A stretch of DNA of 29,922 bases from DATAGF01 sp963813355 (GCA_963813355.1 CAWEYS010000027.1:1-29922), one strand, 5' to 3'. Counted from the stretch's first letter, positions 15,736 to 24,834 are shown. Numbers and translations: made by a program. Notes: generated by a model from the sequence alone, not told the origin.

Positions 15736-16247
15736 TCAGCCGCCGGCGGCGGCGGCCTCCTCGCGGTAGGCCTCGAGCCGGTCGGCGAGCTCGGCCGGGT
15801 GACCCAGGGCGAGGAGATGACCTCCGGCGATCTCGTCGGGGGTGATGCCCAGGCGATCCTCCGCGATCCGTCGCTGGAATCCAGCCGGGAAGAACCGGTC
15901 GTCCCGGCCGATCAGGACCCGGGTGGGGACATCGGGCCAGGAGCCAGGGGCCAGGGCTGCCCGAAAGGGGTGTCGGACTGGCCGCGCTGGTGAGCCCCGA
16001 CTCCTCGATGATGCGCTGCGGCAGGTCGTGCAGGAAGTGGGTGAACACGTCGAAGCCCCATCGGCGGCGCCCCTCGCGGAGGTCGTTCTCGCGCATGCCT
16101 CGGCCTGGCCGTTGGCCCACCACTCGCCCGGCGTCTCGGCTGGGGCCGGGATCATCGCGTTGAGCACGCGCAGGGACACCGGCGGTCACGCAGGGCGCGG
16201 TGAACCCGGCCATCGATTGAGCGACGAGCACGTCCGCCCGCCGGCCT
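15736..16247 (-). pseudogene. Frameshifted, 5'-truncated alpha/beta-hydrolase
   Basis: Pieces of one alpha/beta-hydrolase alternate between two minus-strand frames. In order they are VLVAQSMAGFTAP (nucleophile elbow with Ser), then LRVLNAMIPAPAETPGEWWA, then RENDLREGRRRWGFDVFTHF and LHDLPQRIIEESGLT, then FRAALAPGSWPDVPTRVLIG, RDDRFFPAGFQRRIA and the His-containing GGHLLALGHPAELADRLEAY to the stop at 15736. Joining them needs at least three frameshifts. The first ~70 residues (first strands and oxyanion loop) are missing, and the fragment starts directly after the stop of the acyl-CoA dehydrogenase gene. It is clearly a relic. It belongs to a different hydrolase lineage from the remnant at 466-635. 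Confidence 0.78.
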
Positions 16248-17399
<1,152 letters not shown>

Positions 17400-17408
17400 G
17401 GCCGGCCC

Positions 17409-17437
17409 ACCGTAGTGCCCGGGCGTCCGCGGATCAA
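17409..17437 (-). promoter_or_regulatory. Promoter of the acyl-CoA dehydrogenase gene
   Basis: TTGATC (17437-17432) and TACGGT (17414-17409) on the minus strand are separated by 17 bases. Nine bases lie between the -10 and the GTG at 17399, so the leader is at most two or three bases. The -35 overlaps the stop codon of the small proline-rich gene. Confidence 0.6.
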
Positions 17438-17622
17438 CGCGCGGAGGCGTCGTCCGGCGGCCAGGGCTCCGGGATGCGGGCGGGCCCCGGCACCGGCTCG
17501 GGCACCGGGTCGGGCGAGGGCTCGGGCACGTCGGGCGGCGCCGGCTCGGGGATCGCGGGCGGGGTGGGCTCCGGCACGACGGCGGGGCCGGGGATCGGAT
17601 CGGGAACCGGTTGCGTGGTCAT
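17434..17622 (-). CDS. Small proline-rich PEP-repeat protein
   Basis: A 62-residue protein beginning MTTQPVPDPIPGPAVV and made almost entirely of degenerate xPEPxPP / PDPVPEP units, ending EPWPPDDASAR. The ATG at 17622 follows a very strong GGAGGAG Shine-Dalgarno with five to six bases of spacing, which argues for a real gene rather than a chance frame. There is no signal peptide and no recognised domain. Such proline-glutamate repeats form extended polyproline-II-like rods and may act as a spacer or a binding platform, but no function can be assigned. It is divergent from the small acidic protein at 17705. Confidence 0.68.
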   Translation of the reverse strand: MTTQPVPDPIPGPAVVPEPTPPAIPEPAPPDVPEPSPDPVPEPVPGPARIPEPWPPDDASAR

Positions 17623-17704
17623 GCAACTCCTCCTACCCACCCGGCCCGGTTTCCGAGCCCGCGCCCGGGGAAGGATCGGGTACGGACCCGTTGGAGGAGG
17701 ACCC

Positions 17705-17833
17705 GTGCGCGACGATCCGCGAGAGCCCCGAGAGGCGCCCGGCGACGAGGAGGACGCGGACCGCCGGGACGAGGACCTGGAGGACACCTTCCCGAGCTCC
17801 GACCCGCCGTCCGAGGGAGCCCCCGGGGTCTGA
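17705..17833 (+). CDS. Small acidic protein with a LEDTFPSSDPPS motif
   Basis: A 42-residue, highly charged protein: RDDPREPREAPGDEEDADRR, then DEDLEDTFPSSDPPSEGAPG. The segment LEDTFPSSDPPS matches the 'LDE.FPASDPP' signature of a widespread family of tiny bacterial proteins of unknown function, found in many actinobacteria and alphaproteobacteria. The GTG at 17705 follows a GGAGGAGG ribosome site, one of the strongest in the window. The protein is probably intrinsically disordered. It is divergent from the proline-rich small protein, and the two share an 82-base intergenic region. Confidence 0.72.
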   Translation: MRDDPREPREAPGDEEDADRRDEDLEDTFPSSDPPSEGAPGV

Positions 17834-17847
17834 CCGGCGGGCGGTGG

Positions 17848-18009
17848 ATGCCGCGCGGTGCGCGTGAGAGGGTGCCCGTCGGCGTGAGGCGTGTCCCCCT
17901 GCTCACGCTGGTGCTCGCCCTCGGCGAGCTCGAGCCCGGGCTCTACCGCGCGGTGGTGCGGCTGAACGGCGGCGCCCCGCTCACCCGGGGGTTCCGGGTC
18001 ACGGCCTGA
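17848..18009 (+). pseudogene. Possible gene tail or small hypothetical protein
   Basis: An open frame from ATG 17848 (or GTG 17872 or 17884) to 18009 encodes VRRVPLLTLVLALGELEPG and LYRAVVRLNGGAPLTRGFRV. The last part, 'L.PG.Y.a.v.l.gg.....r.F.V', looks like the final two strands of a beta-sandwich (Ig-like or bacterial surface domain). This suggests a leftover C-terminal fragment of a longer secreted protein, or a chance open frame in GC-rich DNA. No ribosome site stands out. Low confidence. Confidence 0.3.
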
Positions 18010-18040
18010 TCGGGCCGGGAGGACGGCGGGACCCGGTGGG

Positions 18041-18077
18041 TATCATCCACCCCGTGGACACCCTCTCGGACCGTTGA
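18041..18077 (+). promoter_or_regulatory. Possible leaderless 7-codon upstream frame coupled to the CNNM-type gene
   Basis: TATCAT (18041-18046) resembles a -10. Seven bases after it a GTG (18054) opens the frame VDTLSDR, whose TGA (18075-18077) overlaps the TTG start of the next gene (TTGA). The geometry equals that of the leaderless starts elsewhere here, so a leaderless mini-frame could deliver ribosomes to a TTG that lacks a good Shine-Dalgarno. No convincing -35 is seen. Confidence 0.4.
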
Positions 18078-19414
18078 CGAACGCGGTCCAGATCGTCGCG
18101 GCACTCCTACTGGTGCTGCTGAACGGCTTCTTCGTCGCGGCCGAGTTCTCGCTTGCGCGGGCCCGCACCACCCGCCTCGAGCAGCTCGCCGAGCAGGGGC
18201 GCGGCAGCGCGGTGCTCGCGCGCGAGCAGGTGCAGCACATCGACCGCTACCTCGCCGCGTGCCAGCTCGGCATCACGCTCGCCAGCCTGGGCCTCGGCTG
18301 GCTGGGCGAGCCCGCGTTCGCCGAGCTGCTCGAGCCGGTCTTCGAGTCGGTCGGGATCGGCGGCGCGACCTCGGCGGCCACGGCGGTGATCATCGCCTTC
18401 GTGATCATCACGGTGCTCCACGTCGTGTTCGGGGAGCTGGCACCGAAGTCGATCGCCATCCAGAAGGCCGAGACCACGGCGCTCGCGACGTCCCGGCCCC
18501 TCGAGCTGTTCCGCAAGGTCTTCGCCCCGTTCATCTACCTCCTGAACGGGGCGGGGAACTGGGTCGTGCGCGCCCTGGGCGTGGAGCCGGCCAGCGAGCG
18601 CGAGCTCGCCTCGACCCCGGAGGACCTCCAGATCCTGATCGCCCAGAGCGAGGAGGGCGGGGCCCTCGAGCCCGAGGAGGCCGACATGCTCGAGGGCGTC
18701 TTCGGCCTCGGCGAGACGCTGACGCGCGACATCATGACCCCGCGCCCCGAGGTGACGACCCTGGCCGCCGACTCGCCCGTGCGCGAGGCGCTGGCCGAGG
18801 CCCTGCGCACGCGACACAGCCGCTTCCCCGTGCTCAACGGGGACGGCGTGCTGGGGGTGGTCCACCTCAGCCAGCTCGCGCGCGGGCTCCTCGAGCAGGG
18901 CGAGGACGTGCCCCTGCGCCGCATCGCGGGGCCGGCGCTGTTCGTGCCCGAGACCCAACCGGTCGACGAGCTGCTGCGCCAGCTGCAGGCGCGGCGGGCC
19001 TCCATGGCGGTGGTGCTCGACGAGTACGGCGACTTCAGCGGGGTGGTCACCGTGGAGGACGTGATCGAGGAGATCGTCGGCGAGATCGACGACGAGCGCG
19101 ACCGCGCCCCGGCGGTCGACCAACAACCCGACGGGCGCCTGGTGGTGCGCGGGCACGTGTCGCTGGAGGACCTGCGCGACCACGGCGTCGAGCTGGTCGA
19201 CGAGACCGTCACCAGCGTCGGCGGGCTGGTCTTCACGCGCCTCGGCCGGCTGCCGCGCACCGGCGACACGGTCACCGCCGACGGCTGGCAGCTCACGGTG
19301 GAGGCGACGCGGGGCACCCGGGTGGTGCTGGTGGCGATCGAGCCGGCCGCCCCCCGGGACGAGCCGTTCCGCGGCGGGGGCGGGTCGGCGAACGGGGACG
19401 GCTCGCCGGGCTGA
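18074..19414 (+). CDS. CNNM/CorC (HlyC)-family membrane protein with CBS domains
   Basis: A 446-residue 'hemolysin family' protein, a class that includes magnesium and cobalt transport proteins (CNNM, CorB/CorC, YtfL-like). An N-terminal DUF21 membrane domain (residues 1 to ~175) begins IVAALLLVLLNGFFVAAEFS and contains QLGITLASLGLGWLGEPAFA, TVLHVVFGELAPKSIAIQKA and FAPFIYLLNGAGNWVVRALG. A CBS pair follows, with the hallmark sequences RDIMTPRPEVTTL and SRFPVLNGDGVLGVVHL, and ASMAVVLDEYGDFSGVVTVE leading to DVIEEIVGEIDDERD. The C-terminal CorC_HlyC domain is present (GRLVVRGHVSLEDLRDH, VTSVGGLVFTRLGRLPRTGD). It would sit in the cytoplasmic membrane with regulatory domains in the cytosol. The start is the TTG at 18074. 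The gene converges on pfkB with four bases between stops. Confidence 0.93.
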   Translation: MTNAVQIVAALLLVLLNGFFVAAEFSLARARTTRLEQLAEQGRGSAVLAREQVQHIDRYLAACQLGITLASLGLGWLGEPAFAELLEPVFESVGIGGATSAATAVIIAFVIITVLHVVFGELAPKSIAIQKAETTALATSRPLELFRKVFAPFIYLLNGAGNWVVRALGVEPASERELASTPEDLQILIAQSEEGGALEPEEADMLEGVFGLGETLTRDIMTPRPEVTTLAADSPVREALAEALRTRHSRFPVLNGDGVLGVVHLSQLARGLLEQGEDVPLRRIAGPALFVPETQPVDELLRQLQARRASMAVVLDEYGDFSGVVTVEDVIEEIVGEIDDERDRAPAVDQQPDGRLVVRGHVSLEDLRDHGVELVDETVTSVGGLVFTRLGRLPRTGDTVTADGWQLTVEATRGTRVVLVAIEPAAPRDEPFRGGGGSANGDGSPG

Positions 19415-19418
19415 CCGG

Positions 19419-20267
19419 CTACGGCCGGGCCCGCTCCTCGAGCTGGGCGCCCAGCGCCCCCCGGCCGGTGAGGCAGTGCGCCCCGCAGCGGGCGCCGAGC
19501 GCGAGGGCCGCCTCGAGGTCGAGGCCGCGCCCCAGCCCCACCGTGAGCCCCGCGGCGAAGGAGTCGCCGCACCCGTAGCTGTCGACCGGCGGGCCCGGCA
19601 GCGGCGCCGGGTCCCAGCGGCCCGAGCGGCCGTCGGCGGTGAGGTAGCGGCCTCCGAGCGAGCCCTCGGTCCAGACGATGGCGCCGGGCGGCACCGGCAG
19701 GACGTCCGGGTCGACCGCCTCGGTGGGGTCGCTCGCGCTGGCGATGAGCACGTCGGCGCGCACCCCGCTCTCGATCAGCTGGGCCAGGCGGCGGCTGGTC
19801 ACCACCAGCGCCCGGGCGCGCCGGGCGGCGGCGACCGTGGCCGAGTCGTGGCCGGTGAAGAAGGCGGCGTCGCAGGCCGCGAGGTCGTCCCAGGGCAGGG
19901 GCTCGTCGATGCGGGCGGAGGTCGGGCCGCCGATGACGAGGATGGCGCGGTCGGCGGTCGCGTCGACGGCGCTGATGCCGCGCGTCTGCGGGCCGGGGTG
20001 CACGGTCGCGAGGACGGTGACGCCGATCGCCTCCAGGCGCTCGGCGCTCGCGCGCCCCGCCTCGTCCGACCCCAGCGCCGTGTAGAAGAGGGCCTCGGCG
20101 CCGAGCTTGGCGACCTGGGCCGCGCTCACCCCGCCGCCTCCGGCCGGCTCGTCGAAGGCGTCGCGCAGGTAGCGGATCTCGCCCGGCCGCGGCATCAGGC
20201 CGGCGCCGTGGGTGATCCACTCGACGTGGCCCACGACCGCGACCCGCGGGCGGGCGGGCGCGCTCAC
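19419..20267 (-). CDS. PfkB-family carbohydrate kinase
   Basis: A 282-residue ribokinase-fold sugar kinase. FDEPAGGGGVSAAQVAKLGA is the PfkB N-terminal 'GG...N.A..laRLG' motif in a slightly unusual form. FYTALGSDEAG follows, and SYGCGDSFAAGLTVGLGRG is the C-terminal signature with catalytic Asp235 in the GCGD anion hole. It transfers phosphate from ATP to a sugar or nucleoside-like alcohol; the substrate is not determined. The GTG overlaps the serS stop (GTGA), so it is translationally coupled to the seryl-tRNA synthetase, probably in one transcript starting at the STAS gene. The combination has no obvious biochemical link and may be simple operon packing. Confidence 0.9.
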   Translation of the reverse strand: MSAPARPRVAVVGHVEWITHGAGLMPRPGEIRYLRDAFDEPAGGGGVSAAQVAKLGAEALFYTALGSDEAGRASAERLEAIGVTVLATVHPGPQTRGISAVDATADRAILVIGGPTSARIDEPLPWDDLAACDAAFFTGHDSATVAAARRARALVVTSRRLAQLIESGVRADVLIASASDPTEAVDPDVLPVPPGAIVWTEGSLGGRYLTADGRSGRWDPAPLPGPPVDSYGCGDSFAAGLTVGLGRGLDLEAALALGARCGAHCLTGRGALGAQLEERARP

Positions 20268-21526
20268 CGCGGGCGCATCTCGGCGGGCGCCCCGTGCGCC
20301 TGCAGGGCGGCCGGCAGGGCGACCGAGCCGTCCTCGCGCTGGCCGTTCTCCAGCAGGGCGATGATCGTGCGCCCCACCGCGACGGCCGTGCCGTTGAGCG
20401 TGTGGACCGGGCCGGTGCCCGAGTCGCCGCGCACGCGCGTCCGCAGGCGGCGCGCCTGGTAGTCGGTGCAGTTCGAGCAGGAGGTGACCTCGCGGTAGGC
20501 GCCCTGGCCGGGCATCCACGCCTCGCAGTCGAACTTGCGCGCCGCCGACGCGCCGAGGTCGCCGACGGCGATGTCGACCACCCGGTAGGGGATCTCGAGC
20601 GCGCCCAGGATCTCCTCCTGCAGGCCGAGGATGCGCTCGTGCTCGGCGGGCGAGTCCTCGGGCATGACGAACGAGAACATCTCGACCTTGTCGAACTGGT
20701 GCACGCGGAAGATGCCGCGGGTGTCGCGGCCCGCGGCCCCCGCCTCCCGGCGGAAGCAGGTCGAGACCCCGCCGTAGCGCAGCGGCAGGTCCTCGGCCGC
20801 CAGGATCTGGTCGCCGTGCAGGCCCGCCAGGGGCACCTCGGAGGTCCCCACCAGGAAGAGGTCGTCGTCGGCCGTCCCGTAGATCGAGGACCGGTCGGTG
20901 GGGAAGAAGCCCGTCCCGTACATGGCCTCCTCGCGCACCAGCACCGGGGGCACGACCGGGGTGAACCCGGCCGCCTCGATCCGGTCGAGCGCGAGCGACA
21001 CCAGCGCCATCTGCACCCGCACGAGCGGCCCCAGCAGGTAGGCGAAGCGGCTCCCCGACACCCGGGCGGCCGCCTCCAGGTCGAGCGCCCCCGCCGCGGT
21101 CGCGAGCTCCACGTGGTCGCGCGGGGCGAAGCCGAACGCGCGCGGCTCGCCGACCCGCCGCAGCTCGAGCGCGTCGTCCTCGCCGCCGTCGGGCGCCTCC
21201 TCCTCCGCCAGGTTCGGCAGCGAGGCCAGCAGCCGGTCGCGCTCGCTCTCGGCCTCGCGCAGCGCCTCCTCGAGGGCGGCGAGCTCGTCGCCGAGCCGGC
21301 GCGCCTCGGCCTCCTCGGCGGCGCTGTCGCGGCCCTCGCGCCGCGCCTGTCCGACGGCCTTGCTGATGCGCGCGCGATCGGCGCGCGCCGACTCGACGCG
21401 CGCGCGCAGCGCCCGGGCGCGCTCGTCCAGCTCCAGCAGGCGGGCGACCTCGTCGCCGGCCCCGCGCCGGGCCAGGTTGGCGGCCACGCGCTCGGGCTCG
21501 GAGCGGATCAGCTTCAGGTCGAGCAG
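20264..21526 (-). CDS. serS: Seryl-tRNA synthetase (CTG start proposed)
   Basis: Class II synthetase that charges tRNA-Ser. The coiled-coil N-terminal arm (residues ~30-100, e.g. RALRARVESARADRARISKA) binds tRNA. In the catalytic core, motif 2 is STCFRREAGAAGRDTRGIFR with VHQFDKVEMF. SCSNCTDYQARRL and motif 3 TLNGTAVAVGRTIIALLEN complete the site. The family starts 'M.DLKLIR.NPE.V..NL..RG'. Here LLDLKLIRSEPERVAANLAR is reached only if translation begins at the CTG at 21526, giving 420 residues, the normal size. The first GTG (21487) would delete the first conserved helix. The STAS gene ends 18 bases upstream, so the two are probably co-transcribed. Confidence 0.94.
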   Translation of the reverse strand: MLDLKLIRSEPERVAANLARRGAGDEVARLLELDERARALRARVESARADRARISKAVGQARREGRDSAAEEAEARRLGDELAALEEALREAESERDRLLASLPNLAEEEAPDGGEDDALELRRVGEPRAFGFAPRDHVELATAAGALDLEAAARVSGSRFAYLLGPLVRVQMALVSLALDRIEAAGFTPVVPPVLVREEAMYGTGFFPTDRSSIYGTADDDLFLVGTSEVPLAGLHGDQILAAEDLPLRYGGVSTCFRREAGAAGRDTRGIFRVHQFDKVEMFSFVMPEDSPAEHERILGLQEEILGALEIPYRVVDIAVGDLGASAARKFDCEAWMPGQGAYREVTSCSNCTDYQARRLRTRVRGDSGTGPVHTLNGTAVAVGRTIIALLENGQREDGSVALPAALQAHGAPAEMRPR

Positions 21527-21544
21527 GGCGCCCCCGGCGAGAGC

Positions 21545-21907
21545 CTAGGCTGACGCGGCGTCGGGGCCCCGCTCGAGGGCCGCCGCGACCGCCTCGAGGT
21601 CGTCCCCGAACACGAAGGCGCGCCGCAGGCCCGTGATCTCGAACACGCGCCGCAGGCGCCGGTGGGGGCAGATGAGCCCGAGCTGGCCCTGCCCCGCCCG
21701 CGCGCGGTTGAGCAGGCTCACGAGCGCGCCGAGCCCCGAGGAGTCGAGCAGGGTCACGTCGGTCAGGTCGATCACCAGCGGCGCGGACGCGGGGTCGAGC
21801 GTCTCGAGGTCCTGGCGGAAGCTGCCGACGGTGTAGATGTCCAGCTCGCCCCCGAGCGTGACGAGGGTCAGCCCCTCGCGGGCCTCGGTGGTGACCTCCA
21901 GGCTCAT
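21545..21907 (-). CDS. STAS-domain anti-sigma factor antagonist
   Basis: A 120-residue single STAS domain of the SpoIIAA/RsbV type. LVTLGGELDIYTVGSFRQDL is the first half, and LVIDLTDVTLLDSSGLGALV carries the DSSGLG loop (Ser56/Ser57) that is phosphorylated by an anti-sigma kinase and dephosphorylated by a SpoIIE-type phosphatase. IFEITGLRRAFVF-like C-terminal strands are present as VFEITGLRRAFVFGDDL. In the unphosphorylated form these proteins bind the anti-sigma kinase and free the sigma factor. No kinase or sigma factor gene is in the window. The SpoIIE-type phosphatase at 22587-24822, divergent and two genes away, is a natural partner. The ATG at 21907 has a TAGCAT -10 seven bases away and appears leaderless. 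Confidence 0.92.
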   Translation of the reverse strand: MSLEVTTEAREGLTLVTLGGELDIYTVGSFRQDLETLDPASAPLVIDLTDVTLLDSSGLGALVSLLNRARAGQGQLGLICPHRRLRRVFEITGLRRAFVFGDDLEAVAAALERGPDAASA

Positions 21908-21914
21908 TGGCGGG

Positions 21915-21920
21915 ATGCTA
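21915..21920 (-). promoter_or_regulatory. Leaderless -10 of the STAS gene
   Basis: TAGCAT on the minus strand with seven bases to the ATG at 21907. No clear -35 at the expected distance. It would drive the STAS-serS-pfkB run. Confidence 0.42.
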
Positions 21921-21953
21921 CCCGCCGCCCCGGGGCCGCGCAGGGACGCGGCG

Positions 21954-22415
21954 CTACTGGATGCTCACGACGTAGGCGACCACGTTGTCGAGATCCGTCC
22001 CGCTGACGAGGCCCGCCGGCATCGCGCCGCCGCCGTTGACGACCTGGTTCTCGATCGTCTGCGCGTCGAGGCCCATCCCGGCGAGCTGCGGCCCGACGCC
22101 GCCGCCGTCCATGCCGTCGTTGAGGTGGCAGGAGGTGCAGTTGGTCTCGAACACGGCCAGACCCGCCTCTGCGTCGCCCGACGCCTCGCCACCGCCCCCA
22201 CCGCCGGCCGTCTCGGGCGGGGCGGTCGCGCCACCCCCGGCCGGAGGCGCCGTCACGGTCTTGCCCTCGGAGTCGGTCTGCGCCGCGCTGTTGGCCACCG
22301 TCGGGGCAGTGGACGGCGTCTGAGCGGCCTCCTCGCTGCTGTCGACGCAGCCCGAGGCGAGGCCGAGCGCGGCGACGAGCGCCACCAGCGAGAGAGCCGC
22401 CCACAGCCTGCGCAC
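21954..22415 (-). CDS. Lipoprotein c-type cytochrome
   Basis: About 153 residues from the GTG at 22415, which lies a suitable distance after a GGGGG stretch; an in-frame GTG at 22421 is an alternative. The N-terminus RRLWAALSLVALVAALGLAS followed by GC is a lipoprotein-type signal with Cys as the likely lipidated residue, although the -3 residue is not ideal. A low-complexity linker rich in Ala, Thr, Pro and Gly spans residues ~25-75. A single cytochrome c domain follows, with heme motif CTSCH (FETNCTSCHLNDG) and a likely axial Met in GGGAMPAGLVSG. The tail is DLDNVVAYVVSIQ. It would be a membrane-tethered extracytoplasmic electron carrier. It lies between the STAS and SpoIIE genes, in the STAS orientation. 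Confidence 0.9.
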   Translation of the reverse strand: MRRLWAALSLVALVAALGLASGCVDSSEEAAQTPSTAPTVANSAAQTDSEGKTVTAPPAGGGATAPPETAGGGGGGEASGDAEAGLAVFETNCTSCHLNDGMDGGGVGPQLAGMGLDAQTIENQVVNGGGAMPAGLVSGTDLDNVVAYVVSIQ

Positions 22416-22452
22416 GATCACTACCCCCGGTCGATGGTCGGAATCCCGCGAG

Positions 22453-22480
22453 AGCATATGGGGCGGGGCTCGAAAAACAA
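22453..22480 (-). promoter_or_regulatory. Possible promoter of the cytochrome gene
   Basis: TTGTTT (22480-22475) and TATGCT (22458-22453) on the minus strand, 16 bases apart, within the most AT-rich stretch of the 171-base cytochrome/SpoIIE divergent region. The predicted leader is about 30 bases. The plus-strand side shows only a TACCCT (22548-22553) without a -35. Confidence 0.4.
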
Positions 22481-22586
22481 CGCGACGAGGAGCCTGCTTC
22501 CGCAGGGCCGAACCGCCCCTCCGTGGCTCGGCGCGGGGGGGCCGCGCTACCCTGGTGCGGTCGAGGGTCACTGGGCGGAGGTGTCG

Positions 22587-24822
22587 GTGACGAGCAGGGC
22601 CGAGCCGGGCGCGCTGGGGGCGCTCGACCCCACGCGCTGGCTGAGCCGTCTCGCGTCCGTGGCGGCCGCCGAGCTGCCGGCCGCGCTGGACGAGATCGCC
22701 GAGCGCATCCACGAGGTGTTCCCGGTGGACGTCGTGGCCGTGCACGTCGTCGAACGAGACCGACCCGGAGGACGTGACGCGCGGCTACTGCGTGGGGCCC
22801 TCGGCCGCGGCGCAGGCGCTCGCGCCCCTGCTGACCCCCGACGGCCTCGACCCGATCGGCCTCGGCGACGCCGCGCTGGAGGCCGAGGGGCCGGTCGTGT
22901 GGCCGCGCCTCGTGTCCGAGCCGAGCGAGATCGACCGCCTCGCCCGGCTCGCCGACCAGGGCGGCCCGGCCGGGGCCCTCCACCGCCTCATGCTCGACGC
23001 CGGCGGGATCGCGGTGCCGCTCGGCACGCCCCACCAGCCCGGCCTCGGCGCGGTGGCGCTCGTGAGCCTGACGCGCGAGAGCCCGGTGGCCGAGGGCCGC
23101 GTCAACGACCTCCTGGCCCTCGCGCCCCAGATCGCCCTGACGGCGCGGAACCACCAGCTCTCCGCGCGCACCCGGCGCACGCGCCAGACCCTCGAGGGGG
23201 TCATCTCCTCCAGCCGCATGGGGGTGATGGTCAGCGACCTGCGCGGGCGCCTGTCGCTCGCCAACCGCGCCGCGGGCGACATCCTGGGCATCGACCTCGA
23301 GCCGCTCGTCGGCCAGCCGATGCGCGAGCTGATCTCCGAGCGGATCAAGTGGCGCTTCACCAACCCCGACGAGTACGCCGAGCGGGTGCTGGCGATCCAC
23401 GACGACCCCTCGCGCGAGGCCCTCGACGACGCCGAGACGGTCGACGGGCGGGCCGTCGAGCACTCCTCGGCCCCGGTGCGCGACTCGTCGGGGGCCCTGG
23501 TGGGCCGGGTGGACATCCTCACCGACGTCACTCCCGCCCGCAGCGCCCTCGCGGAGGCCCGGCGCCTGGCGGCGGAGCGCGCCGAGCTGCTCGAGCGCGA
23601 GGAGCGGCGCGCCGAGGAGGAGGTCGCCCTCTCCCGCGCGGCCTACATGATGGCGTCGGCCCTCACGCCCTCGGACATCCACGACCACCTGCTCGACCAG
23701 GTCCAGCTCCTCGCGCCCAACTGCGACAAGAGCGCGGTCCTCACGGTCAACCGGCGCGGGCTGGCGGCCCCCGTCGCCACCCGCGGCTTCGCCGAGGAGA
23801 CCGTCAAGCGCATGGTCTTCAAGGTCGGCGAGGGGGTCGTGGGCGGGGCGCTGGCCGCGCGCCGGCCCTTCGTGTGCAACGACGCCGAGGCCGAGCAGCG
23901 CGTCTCGGCCCAGATCACGCGGCCCGAGGGGATCCAGTCGTTCATGCACGTGCCCCTGGTGCTCGGCGACCGCGTCTACGGGCTGGTGAGCGTCAACAGC
24001 ACCGAGGTGAGGGCCTTCGGCGAGCGCGACCTGCGCGTGATCGGCGAGCTCGCCCGGCACGCCGCCAGCGCCCTCCAGAACGCGCTCCAGTTCGAGCAGG
24101 AGCGCCACATCGCCGAGACCCTGCAGCAGGCGCTGATCGCCGAGGAGCTCCCCGCCCTCGAGGGGCTCGAGCTGGCCGCCCTCTACCAGGCCGCGGCGGG
24201 CTCCCAGGTGGGCGGCGACTTCTACAGCGCCTGGCCGATCGACGGCGGGCGGCTCGCGATGCTGGTCGGCGACGTCTCCGGCAAGGGCGTCGAGGCGGCG
24301 GGGATGACGGCGATGGTGCGCTACATGGCCGAGGCCCTCAGCCAGCACGGCGACGAGCCCGCGCCGATCGTGACGGAGCTGAACGCGCTGCTGCACACGC
24401 GGCTCCCCGACGGGAGCATCGTGACCCTGGTCCTCGCCGTCCTCGACCCCGCCGCCGGGACGCTCCAGTGGTGCAGCGCCGGCCACCCCCCGCCGGTGCT
24501 GATCGACGCCGCGGGCAACCAGACGCTGCTCGAGGAGCCGGGGCCGCCGTGCGGCGCCTTCGAGGGGGCGTCCTTCAGCGGGCACCGGGCGGCGTTCCGC
24601 GAGGGCGACGTGCTGGTGCTCTACACCGACGGCATCATCGAGGCGCGGCGCCAGGGGCGCGAGTTCGGCGAGGAGGGGCTGCGCAATGCCCTGCGCGACG
24701 CCGCCGGCGAGGGCCCCGCCCAGCTCGCCCGCTCGGTCTACGCGGCCGCCCGCACCTGGTCGGGGGGGCGGCTCACCGACGACGTCGCCATCGCGGTGGC
24801 CCGGAGGACGCCCGCGGCCTGA
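22587..24822 (+). CDS. GAF/PAS-SpoIIE phosphatase, RsbU-like (frameshifted near the N-terminus)
   Basis: A multi-domain PP2C-type serine phosphatase of about 744 residues. The N-terminal sensor part begins LDPTRWLSRLASVAAAELPA, with VFPVDVVAVHVV (GAF-like). The PAS domain is RMGVMVSDLRGRLSLANRAA through GRAVEHSSAPVRDSSGALVG. A charged coiled coil follows (AEARRLAAERAELLEREERR), then a second GAF (VEGVVGG-type GEGVVGGALAARRPF, FMHVPLVLGDRVYGLVSVNS). The C-terminal SpoIIE domain has the metal aspartates in QVGGDFYSAWPI, LVGDVSGKGVEAAG, LVLYTDGIIEAR and LTDDVAIAVAR. It should dephosphorylate an STAS anti-anti-sigma factor, and the STAS protein at 21545 is the obvious candidate. The first ~57 codons are in one frame and the rest in the next. 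The 2236-base span is one over a multiple of three, so one inserted base near 22752-22765. The GTG at 22587 has a GGAG six bases upstream. Confidence 0.9.
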
Positions 24823-24834
24823 CCGGCCGGCCGC

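Noticed and set aside
17434..17622. GC-rich tandem-like DNA repeat that could suggest a CRISPR or microsatellite
   Set aside because: The periodicity is explained by codons for PEP/PDP units in a frame with a strong ribosome site. Units are degenerate and there are no spacers.
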